Notes under the pieces: model-generated
Databases searched by the model: none
Told to the model about the DNA's origin: nothing
The model's input: only the letters and a program-made list of their open reading frames with translations
Part shown: piece after piece, positions 1 to 6,665 of the stretch
How the letters are laid out: every line of letters begins with the position of its first letter
Numbering within the stretch: the first letter of the stretch is position 1
From: Acidobacteriota bacterium
GTDB taxonomy: Bacteria > Acidobacteriota > Terriglobia > Bryobacterales > Bryobacteraceae
Assembly (NCBI GenBank): GCA_016870915.1
Contig: VFZY01000046.1
Coordinates: 1-34,538, forward strand
Reading direction: 5' to 3'
DNA: 34,538 nt
Made by a program: the position numbers and the translations under genes

Positions 1-19
1 GGTTTTGTTTGTCACCCAT
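1..19 (-). CDS. IS1380-family transposase, N-terminal fragment (runs off left edge)
   Basis: On the minus strand an ATG at 19-17 opens the frame M-G-D-K-Q-N before the window ends. It is identical to the start of the right-hand copy at 34508. A GGAGG lies ten bases upstream, inside the shared terminal sequence. Only six codons are visible here, so the call depends on the longer right-hand copy. Confidence 0.6.
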
Positions 20-127
20 TGGGTGCTGTCCTCCGCAGGGGTCTTCGCTGCCTTCAAACCCCTATCGATATTGATGCGGACGAGCATCCAGGAGATTCGC
101 ACGCGCGGCTCAAAACGGAAATGTGGG
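1..127 (-). mobile_element. End of an IS1380-family insertion sequence (left copy, cut by window start)
   Basis: These 127 bases are the exact reverse complement of 34400-34526. The element's terminal base is at 127 and the element continues leftwards out of the window. Reading outward on the minus strand it begins CCCACATTTCCG, has about 108 untranslated bases containing GGAGG, and reaches an ATG at 19-17. Homology stops abruptly at 127/128, where TonB-receptor coding sequence begins, as expected of an IS end inserted in a gene. The family call rests on the ten transposase residues visible in the right copy. IS1380 elements are known to start with CC and to duplicate 4 bp of target; the duplication cannot be checked because the other end is outside the window. 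Confidence 0.75.
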
Positions 128-793
128 ATGGAGAGCCTCACCGAGTGGCTGAATGCCGGCGTCGGCTCCGGCGGCGGTGTGCAGCAGCCCAACAATCTGC
201 GCGCCGAAAAGTCGCTCGCCGGCTTCGATTCACGCAACCGGCTGGTGGTTTCCTACGCTCTTGATGCGCCCTTCGGCAAGGGACATCGCTTCGGTGGCTC
301 CGTTTCAGGGCCGACCGGAATGGTGATTTCCGGATGGAGCGTCAGCGGCACGGCAACGTTCCAATCCGGCTTCCCGCTGGCGCTAACGGCCACTCCGAAC
401 ATCACGGGGCTGGGAACCGGGCTGCGCCCGAACGTGGTTCAGGGTTGCGCCAAGCAGGTGGAAGGGCCGGCTCAGGCACGGCTTCGCCGCTGGTTCAACA
501 CGTCGTGCTTCACTGTTCCCGACGCCTATACGTTCGGCAATCAAAGCCGTACGGATCCGGAGCTTCGGGGCCACGGAATTGCCCAGTACAACCTGGCCAT
601 CCTGAAGCGGACGGCGGTGAAGGAGAACGCCAACATCGAGTTTCGCGCTGAGATCTTCAACTTGTTCAACCGGGTGCAGTTCGGTTTGCCGAACCTGGTT
701 GTGACTACGGCGGCTAACGCAACAACGGGACAGGTGTTTTCGCAGATCAACACACCGCGACTGGTTCAGTTTGCCCTGCGATTCGCATTCTGA
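128..793 (+). pseudogene. TonB-dependent (Oar-like) receptor, 3' fragment truncated by the IS
   Basis: This is the last 221 codons of an outer-membrane TonB-dependent receptor. It shows the usual C-terminal features of the acidobacterial Oar-like family: a GGGVQQPNNLRAEKS segment, RNRLVVSY, APFGKGHR, FNLFNRVQFG, and a final strand ending in the aromatic pattern ALRFAF. Full-length members are about 1,000-1,200 residues, so signal peptide, regulatory domain, plug and most of the barrel are absent. The receptor frame begins exactly at the IS junction (128). The reading frame stays open back through the IS to base 5, but that extension is transposon sequence, not receptor. Without its 5' end the gene should not give a working receptor. 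The missing part presumably lies beyond the IS, outside this window. Confidence 0.85.
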
Positions 794-804
794 GGGCAAC
801 AGGA

Positions 805-840
805 TAGGGCGCTGTCTCTTCTTATGAGGAGTGGCGCCTA
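805..840. terminator. Possible bidirectional hairpin between convergent genes
   Basis: TAGG at 805-808 can pair with CCTA at 837-840 and CGC with GCG just inside, with one bulged G, giving an imperfect stem across the 44-base gap between the receptor fragment and the DUF1552 gene. The right arm overlaps the DUF1552 stop codon. There is no strong T-run, so this is a weak call based on position and partial symmetry. Confidence 0.3.
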
Positions 841-2196
841 CGCCAATCCCTGCAAGACTCCGGTGCTGTCCCCGAAGGACTCTTCCTTGACGCCCATGCG
901 ATGCAGCATTGCCAGATGCAGATTGCACAGCGGAGTCTTCTCCGCCGCACGCACGCGCCGCCCGGGCCGCAGCGTTCCGCGCCCGCCTCCGGCCAGCACC
1001 ACCGGCAGATTCTCGGGATCATGCCGGTTCCCGCACTTCAGTGAGCACCCGAACAGGATCATCGAGTTGTCCAGCAGCGATGTTTCGCCCTCTTTCAACT
1101 CCTTCAGCCGGGTGAGGAACTTGGCCACCTCGGCCATGTTCCAATCGATGATCGCCTCGTATTGGCGCCGCTGCTCCTCGATATCCCGGTGATGGGACAG
1201 GCCGTGCCAGCTCCCCTTCACTCCCGGCAAGAATGAATAGTCCTGCGAACTCTGCGCATCCCCGATCATCATCGTTGCAATCCGCGTGCTGTCGGTCCAC
1301 AACGCAAGCGTCAGGATGTCGTACATCAGCCGCAGATGCTCCGGATGAGTCGCCGGAATCCCGGGATTCGGCCGGTCCATTGGGAACTTGCCTTCGTTGA
1401 TCCACCGCTTCTGCGGGCGCATCGAAAGCTCAATCCGGTGCTCGACCGCACGCACGGAATCGAAATACTCGTCCAGCCGGGCCTGATCGGCGCGGCTCCC
1501 CTTCGCCCGCAGGGATTTCGCCTGCTCCCGCACTAGGTCCAGCACGCTGGTGTCGTCGCGCTGCATCGATTCGATCAACGACGGATTCTTCGGATCCGCG
1601 CCCGAAATCACGCGCGCCTTGTTGTTCCGGAACAGCCGGTCAAACGCCAACTGCGGCACAATCTCCTTCGGCACCGGAGTATGCCGGCTCGACCAGGAGA
1701 GAAAAGACCCCAGCGCCCTGGGAAACCCGCCGCCCGCCGTATCGATGCCTGTGCGGGGCGGATCCAGCCCAAGCTCAAGCGAAGGGAGCGGCGTCTCATG
1801 GCCCACCGCCCGCGCAGCCATCTGATCCACCGTGGTGCCGCCCGAATCCAGGTCGCCGTCCGTTGTCCGCTCCACGTACCCGCCAGACAGCCATGCCGGC
1901 ACCTTGGGCCAATGCCCGTTCCGCCCCACTGAGTTCTTGTTCCACAAGTTTTCGATCAGCAGGAAATCGTTCTTGAGATGCGCCAGCGGCCGCAGATGCG
2001 GAGTGATCTCATAGGACTCGCCATCGCCCGCCGGCGTCCAGTGATCGGGCCGCACGCCGTTCGGCATGAACATGGCCACCATGCGCAACGGCGGCGCGGT
2101 CAGCCGCTCCGCGCGGCCAACCGATTCCAGCCAGGGCAGCGCCATTGTAGCCCCTGCTCCGCGCAGGAATACGCGCCGGGACAATGTGGTCTTCAT
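838..2196 (-). CDS. DUF1552 domain protein, Tat-exported
   Basis: A 452-residue protein of the DUF1552 family, whose biochemical role is unknown. The N-terminus has a twin-arginine signal (S-R-R-V-F-L-R-G, arginines 7 and 8, then an Ala/Gly-rich stretch), so it is probably exported folded. Family-like segments include FMPNGVRPDHW, NGHWPKVPAWLSGG, SWSSRHTPVP, RVISGADPKNPS and GSWHGLSHH. The ATG at 2196 is preferred over the TTG at 2202 because AGGA (reverse of 2203-2206) sits six bases upstream. It follows the DUF1592 gene on the same strand after 30 bases. DUF1592 and DUF1552 genes are typically paired, so the two very likely form one operon and may form one complex (inference). Confidence 0.88.
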   Translation of the reverse strand: MKTTLSRRVFLRGAGATMALPWLESVGRAERLTAPPLRMVAMFMPNGVRPDHWTPAGDGESYEITPHLRPLAHLKNDFLLIENLWNKNSVGRNGHWPKVPAWLSGGYVERTTDGDLDSGGTTVDQMAARAVGHETPLPSLELGLDPPRTGIDTAGGGFPRALGSFLSWSSRHTPVPKEIVPQLAFDRLFRNNKARVISGADPKNPSLIESMQRDDTSVLDLVREQAKSLRAKGSRADQARLDEYFDSVRAVEHRIELSMRPQKRWINEGKFPMDRPNPGIPATHPEHLRLMYDILTLALWTDSTRIATMMIGDAQSSQDYSFLPGVKGSWHGLSHHRDIEEQRRQYEAIIDWNMAEVAKFLTRLKELKEGETSLLDNSMILFGCSLKCGNRHDPENLPVVLAGGGRGTLRPGRRVRAAEKTPLCNLHLAMLHRMGVKEESFGDSTGVLQGLA

Positions 2197-2226
2197 GGTC
2201 AATCCTAAGGTATCACTTCCCGCCGG

Positions 2227-4515
2227 TCATTTCTCTCCCAGCAGCAGCCGCGTCGACCGCTTCGACCGTGGTCCCGAACTCGAAATCTCAACGCCGCCCT
2301 GCGCGGCCCGGAACGGCAGGCTCAACACCACTTCGCGCACCAGCGTACGGGCGCGGTAGCCATCCCGCTCCACCGCCGCCGCCAGCTTCTGCACCGTGCA
2401 GTGATCTCCGTCCTGAACCGGCCGTCCGGTGGCGTAGCCCAACACCTTCCCCGCGAGGTGCCGCACGAAATCGCTCTTTCGCCGCAGCAGGACCTCGCGC
2501 AGCTCAACCGGCCCGTCGAACTTCTCCCCGGAAGGCAGGACGCCGGCCGCATCCACGGGCTTCTCCTGGAACCGGCCCATCCAGTCGAACGGTTCGAGCC
2601 CAAACCCAATCGGATCCATCAGGTTGTGACAGGTGGAGCACGCAGGGTCCGCACGGTGGCGCGCCAGAATCTGCTTCATCGTGAGTCCCTTCTCGGATTT
2701 TGACGCTTTCTCCAACGGCGGCACATCCGGGGGCGGCGCCGGCACCGGCGTGCCGAGCAGTGTATCCAGCACCCACGCCCCGCGCAACACCGGACTGCTC
2801 ATCCGGTAGTGCGACGTCAGGGCCAGCACGCCCGCCATGCCCAGGACGCCGGCGCGCCGGTTGTCCGGCCATGCCACGCGCTCAAAACGGTCACCCAGGG
2901 CAGGGAACTTGTCCTCCACCTGGTAATAGCGCGCCAGCCGCGCTGTCAGAAAGGAGTAATTACCGCCAATAAGGTCCAGCAGACTGCCGTTCGAAGAGAG
3001 TAAGTGATGAAACAGCATCACCGGCTCCTGGCGAAGCTCCACCGAAACCTCCGGTGTGTAGAAATGCTGCAACTCCGTCAGCAATGGCACAGCCCGGCCG
3101 CCCACATCCTGCGTGCCCAGCCACTGGCCCGTGAACGCCGTGGCGAACTGCCGCGACCGGGGGTCGTCCAGCATCCGGTCCACCTGCCCGGCCAGCACTC
3201 TGTCATCCTGAAGCCGGCCCGCCGCCGCCAGACGCAGCAGTTCGTCATCCGGCGCGGTTGCCCACAGGAAGTACGATAGCCGCGACGCCATCTCATACTG
3301 TCCAAGCTGCCGGATCTCCCGCCCCGCCGGCACATCCTCCACGCGGAACAGGAACCGCGGCGAGACCAACACAGCCTTCAACGCCAGCTTCACGCTCTCC
3401 TCATACGGATCGCCGCGCCGGCTCGCCCGCTCATACAGCGCCAGGAACGGCTCCACATCCGCCGCCGCAACCGGCCGCCGGTACGCCCGCTCGACAAACC
3501 GCTCCATCACCCGCCGCGCCGCCACGCGCCCATCCACGGGAGCCTCGCCCGGCTCCAGACCGAACAGCCTCTGGTGCAGCACAGCTTTGTCCGGCGACGC
3601 CGCGGCCGGCCGCTGCTCAACCGTCAGACTGTAGAACACCACGGGTTCCTCACCGGTCACCACGGCCACCTTGTGCACGCCGCGCTCAAGCGTCACGGTC
3701 TGAATCCGCGTCGTCGCGCCGCCATTCAGATCCCGCTGATAGTTCAGGGACCCCACCGCCCCGCCATCCACCTTCACATGCATCTGGAACGGAGTCTGCC
3801 GCGGCCTTTCCACGTTCACCCGCAGGTTGTACTGCCCTTCATTGAAAACGGTGACCTCGGTTGAAACCTCCTGCCCCGGCGCCAGATCCCGCCCGGGCTT
3901 GGTGCTCGGCGCCGCGGGAGCCATGCCAGCCGATGGGAATACACGATTGAGCGGCGGCGTCACAATCACCCGGTCCAGAATCTTCCCCGCCGCCTCCATG
4001 TACCGCTCCACCATCATCGGTGGAATGTACAGCGTATCCGCGTTCGTGTCGAACCCCGCGCCGCCGGTCTCATCGGCCGGGAAGACATCGGCCACCGCCA
4101 AGTCCACGCCCAGTAGATCCCGCACCGTGTTCCGGTACTCGCGCCGGTTCAGCCGCCGCGGTGGCGCCGCGCCGGCCCACGGCCCGGCCGAACAGGCGGT
4201 CTCCCGAAGCCGGTTGTCGATCCAGGAAGTGACCGCCAGCCGGTCCTCTTCGCTCAACTTCGAAGCAGCCGGCGGCATCGTCCGGTTCCGCAACTGCACC
4301 GCCGCACTGGCCCACTGCCCTCGCCGGTCCTGGATCTCATCCACGGTCTTCGAAGCCAGAAAGTTCACCCGCTTGCTGGTCCCCTGAGGGTTGTGGCACC
4401 CGGCGCAATTCTGCTCCAAAACCGGCCTGATCCGCCCGGAAAACTCCGCCGCGGCATCGGCGGCAATCAATCGCACCGGAGCAACAAGGGCAACAACAAT
4501 CGACAAGAACCGCAC
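2227..4515 (-). CDS. Cytochrome-like DUF1587/DUF1592/DUF1588/DUF1585 protein
   Basis: A roughly 762-residue exported multidomain protein of the type paired with DUF1552 proteins. After a hydrophobic signal (FLSIVVALVAPV) comes a cytochrome c-like motif CAGCH near residue 37. DUF1587 follows (RRLNRREYRNTVRDLLGV), then a central carbohydrate-binding-like region, DUF1592 (MASRLSYFLWATAPDDELL), DUF1588 (ALTSHYRMSSPVLRG), a second heme-type motif CSTCH near 626 followed by NLMDPIGFGLEPFD, and C-terminal DUF1585. Function is unknown in the literature I know. The CxxCH motifs suggest heme binding and redox work outside the cytoplasm. The start is uncertain: GTG at 4515 gives the cleanest signal peptide, while GTG at 4530 and TTG at 4551 are in frame. 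The gene begins only 38 bases after the PEP-CTERM stop. Confidence 0.88.
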   Translation of the reverse strand: MRFLSIVVALVAPVRLIAADAAAEFSGRIRPVLEQNCAGCHNPQGTSKRVNFLASKTVDEIQDRRGQWASAAVQLRNRTMPPAASKLSEEDRLAVTSWIDNRLRETACSAGPWAGAAPPRRLNRREYRNTVRDLLGVDLAVADVFPADETGGAGFDTNADTLYIPPMMVERYMEAAGKILDRVIVTPPLNRVFPSAGMAPAAPSTKPGRDLAPGQEVSTEVTVFNEGQYNLRVNVERPRQTPFQMHVKVDGGAVGSLNYQRDLNGGATTRIQTVTLERGVHKVAVVTGEEPVVFYSLTVEQRPAAASPDKAVLHQRLFGLEPGEAPVDGRVAARRVMERFVERAYRRPVAAADVEPFLALYERASRRGDPYEESVKLALKAVLVSPRFLFRVEDVPAGREIRQLGQYEMASRLSYFLWATAPDDELLRLAAAGRLQDDRVLAGQVDRMLDDPRSRQFATAFTGQWLGTQDVGGRAVPLLTELQHFYTPEVSVELRQEPVMLFHHLLSSNGSLLDLIGGNYSFLTARLARYYQVEDKFPALGDRFERVAWPDNRRAGVLGMAGVLALTSHYRMSSPVLRGAWVLDTLLGTPVPAPPPDVPPLEKASKSEKGLTMKQILARHRADPACSTCHNLMDPIGFGLEPFDWMGRFQEKPVDAAGVLPSGEKFDGPVELREVLLRRKSDFVRHLAGKVLGYATGRPVQDGDHCTVQKLAAAVERDGYRARTLVREVVLSLPFRAAQGGVEISSSGPRSKRSTRLLLGEK

Positions 4516-4553
4516 GCTAGCACTGTACACGCCCTGCGTTCCGATGCGCAAGC

Positions 4554-5507
4554 CTAAGCCCGGCGGCGAAGCCGGACCATTCCGAAGACAAACGCTCCGG
4601 CGGTGAGCATCCCAAACGTGGCGGGTTCGGGAACATCCGCGCCCGGGACGGCGCGCGTGTAGTCGTACCCGGACTCAGACCTGAAAGTCGCGTCCAAGAG
4701 ATTCATGCTGGCGTCGAGCAGGCGGAAGCCGCCCAAGTGGCTGCTGTTGAAGTAGTTCGCCGAGGCCGACGTCGACGGCTCACGGGTTCTCAGCATGTAG
4801 GGCGTGATGGATGCACGCAGATAGGAGGCTATTTGGAAAGTGGGAAGGCTGTGGCCCGAAAGGTGGTAGATCGACGACAGAGGTATCGTCACCGTCATGG
4901 CGATTTTCGCGCCGGCCGGCCGAAGGTCAGAGGTCAAGCCCGCTTTCCCTTCGCATTCCAGGAAGCCTCAATCCCAGTCTGCACACGTATAGAACGTATA
5001 AACCTCGGTGTCTAATTGTCTGCTTCCAAAGATAGTGGAAGAACTTATCACCCAGTTTCCATAGTTGGTGATGGTGCCGCTTCCTTCAACCAGGACGTCT
5101 GCCTGTAAAAAGGCAGCGTCTACAGGCGCGTCGTAACTGAGCAGATCAACATAACTTGAGAGAACATAACTTCCATTCATCGTCGGATTCTCGCCGGTAT
5201 AGTCCCCGCTCAGCGAGAAACCGATCTCGGCTCCCAGATTGGCGATTGCGGCCCGTCCGCGAGCGTAGCGCTCGGATACGATCGCGTGTTGCCCCAATCC
5301 TGTTCCCGTCCCTGAAACAGACTCCATCGCGAGCAGCGTGTCACCCGCCATGGCAGAGTATCGGGTCTCGTTGACCTCCATGTGCGGAAGGATCTGCCCG
5401 CGGGGGCCTCTCACCGGACCAGCACTCATAATGACCTGCAAGGTCGCCGCCTGTGACGCCAATACGCCGCCCACGAGCAACGCCAGAAACCTGGATAAAG
5501 TACGCAT
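4554..5507 (-). pseudogene. PEP-CTERM exported protein split by an in-frame TGA
   Basis: Two open frames, 5507-4968 and 4937-4554, lie in the same reading frame and are separated only by a TGA at 4970-4968. The first half starts with a signal peptide (MRTLSRFLALLVGGVLASQA) but has no C-terminal anchor. The second half has no signal peptide and ends in a classic PEP-CTERM sorting tail: VPEPAT, a hydrophobic helix (FGMLTAGAFVFGMV), then RLRRRA. Joined, they give about 317 codons with the expected order signal-domain-PEP motif-helix-Arg cluster. Reading through the stop gives CADWD*GFLECEGK with no frame change. PEP-CTERM proteins are exported and processed by exosortase; no exosortase is in the window. 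The middle domain is not recognised. As written, the anchor is lost. A sequencing error or strain-level mutation is possible. Confidence 0.75.
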
Positions 5508-5564
5508 TGGTAAAAGTTAGCACGACCTGTGCTCTCAGCGCAACAATGCCCCCGGCCGAACCGT

Positions 5565-5791
5565 CTACCGAACGGTAAGGAAGTGGTCTGGATCAATTCC
5601 CGCCTGTCTGAGATTGACCGCAACGTGCCCTCGGGCAGATCTCCGGTGTGATTCGGAAGCGTTGTGTAACGATTACTCGCCGGGTTAAACCAGATCTCAT
5701 GACTCCCGGCCCCCTGCCGGTCGAACACGAATCCCAGGGCCCTGAGTCTACGCGCAATCTCCCGGTACCGGAAACCAGAAAGCCGGCCCAT
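5565..5791 (-). pseudogene. hicA: HicA-type toxin with a one-base frameshift near its C-terminus
   Basis: HicA toxins are small mRNA interferases with a dsRBD-like fold and a catalytic histidine. Here the ATG at 5791 gives MGRLSGFRYREIARRLRALG, then RQGAGSHEIWFNP (catalytic His in GSH) and TTLPNHTGDLPEGTLRSI, a clear HicA. After that Ile (5612-5614) the frame goes wrong. One frame over, the sequence reads RQAGIDPDHFLTVR and stops at 5565, exactly a HicA tail. Restoring one base (ATCTCAGA to ATCCTCAGA) would give a normal 75-residue toxin. As written, the frame runs on to 5426 with an unrelated tail, overlapping the start of the PEP-CTERM gene. It starts one base after the hicB stop (TGAAATG), so the pair is translationally coupled. 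The toxin is probably inactive unless this is a base-calling error. Confidence 0.8.
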
Positions 5792-5792
5792 T

Positions 5793-6023
5793 TCAGGCAG
5801 CGACGACGATCGTGTAATCCCGATGGTCCGCCGTGGTCGAGAGGTTAGGCAGAGTATCGCGTTCTCGTCTTGCCTCAATAATCCGGCGTGCAACGTCACG
5901 GGCAATCTCGAGTGTTTCGGCGACGGTCCGTCCCTGAGCGACCAAACCCGGCAACTCGTAGGACGTAGCGAGATAGACCCCCTCAGGCAAGTGCTCCACC
6001 TGGATTCGGATCACGAGTTCCAT
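5793..6023 (-). CDS. hicB: HicB-type antitoxin
   Basis: A 76-residue protein of the short HicB-like antitoxin family, which binds and neutralises HicA. It begins MELVIRIQVEHLPEGVYLAT, continues YELPGLVAQGRTVAETLEIARDVARRIIEARRERD, and lacks the longer C-terminal DNA-binding domain seen in some HicB proteins. The ATG at 6023 is chosen over the in-frame start at 6092 because family members begin here, GGGA precedes it, and the longer form would overlap the divergent gene at 6082. The antitoxin gene comes first and overlaps the toxin's translation signals. The antitoxin frame is intact although the toxin next to it is damaged. Confidence 0.82.
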   Translation of the reverse strand: MELVIRIQVEHLPEGVYLATSYELPGLVAQGRTVAETLEIARDVARRIIEARRERDTLPNLSTTADHRDYTIVVAA

Positions 6024-6081
6024 ACGTCCCGATGCTAGCACCTTGCTCAGCAACCCCGCCCCTGCCACAATGAGGGCAGGC

Positions 6082-6642
6082 ATGTTGGTCACCGCCTACG
6101 ACGCACACGTGGAACAACTCTTCGATCGGGTCCGTCAACTGCACGCCATCTTGACAGCCCACGGCATCCCATACCGCATCGTCGGAGGCGTTGCCGTCTA
6201 CCTCCACGTCTCTGCCGTCGACCCTCTCAGTGCACGCATGACCAAAGATGTCGACGCCGCCATCCACCGGCGCGATCTCGACCGCGTCATTGCCGCCGCA
6301 GCCGAAGCCGGATGGACCTACCGCCACGCTGCCGGCGTTGACATGCTCATCGGTCAACCCGAATCCAAGGCCCGCTCCGCCGTCCACCTCATCTTCCTGA
6401 ACGAGCGCGTCCGCCCCGATCACCTGGAACCCGTCCCCGCCTCCGCCCCCGTCGCCACGCCCGAAGGATTCCTCCTAGCGCCCCTCCCGGACCTCATCCG
6501 CATGAAGCTCACCAGCTTCCGCCTCAAAGACCAAGTCCACATCCAGGACCTCGACGCCGCCGGCCTCATCACACCACCCATCGAAGCCGCCCTCCCGCCA
6601 CTCCTCCGCCAACGCCTCGCTCAAGTCCGGACCACCGAGTAG
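6082..6642 (+). CDS. Nucleotidyltransferase-fold protein (AbiEii/MNT-like)
   Basis: A 186-residue protein with the polymerase-beta-like nucleotidyltransferase signature. RIVGGVAVYLH (Gly35-Gly36) is followed by MTKDVDAAI, giving Asp56-x-Asp58, the expected metal-binding pair. After it come an HLIFLNERV strand and an LIRMKLTSFRLKDQVHIQDL helix typical of the domain's end. Similar proteins are annotated as AbiEii toxins or as plain nucleotidyltransferases; no partner antitoxin is adjacent, so the toxin reading is unproven. ATG 6082 is preferred because GAGGG sits five bases upstream; ATGs at 6070 and an earlier start at 6043 are in frame. It is divergent from hicB (58 bases apart) and ends 23 bases before the DUF1549 gene, so it may be co-transcribed with it. 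Confidence 0.75.
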   Translation: MLVTAYDAHVEQLFDRVRQLHAILTAHGIPYRIVGGVAVYLHVSAVDPLSARMTKDVDAAIHRRDLDRVIAAAAEAGWTYRHAAGVDMLIGQPESKARSAVHLIFLNERVRPDHLEPVPASAPVATPEGFLLAPLPDLIRMKLTSFRLKDQVHIQDLDAAGLITPPIEAALPPLLRQRLAQVRTTE

Positions 6643-6665
6643 CCCCCATGTGATACACCAGACGT

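Noticed and set aside
5-127. Coding extension of the left receptor fragment, and a similar 41-residue N-terminus on a minus-strand frame ending at 34522
   Set aside because: The shared residues come from the inverted IS end, read antisense to its transposase leader. They are not part of any receptor or other protein.
4968-4970. TGA in the PEP-CTERM gene as a selenocysteine codon
   Set aside because: No stem-loop of the bacterial SECIS type is evident just downstream, the protein is not a redox family, and no sel genes are in the window. A nonsense change or error is simpler.
6082-6642. Calling the nucleotidyltransferase a complete AbiE toxin-antitoxin system
   Set aside because: Only the nucleotidyltransferase is present. 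The neighbours are a HicB antitoxin on the other strand and a DUF1549 protein, neither being AbiEi.
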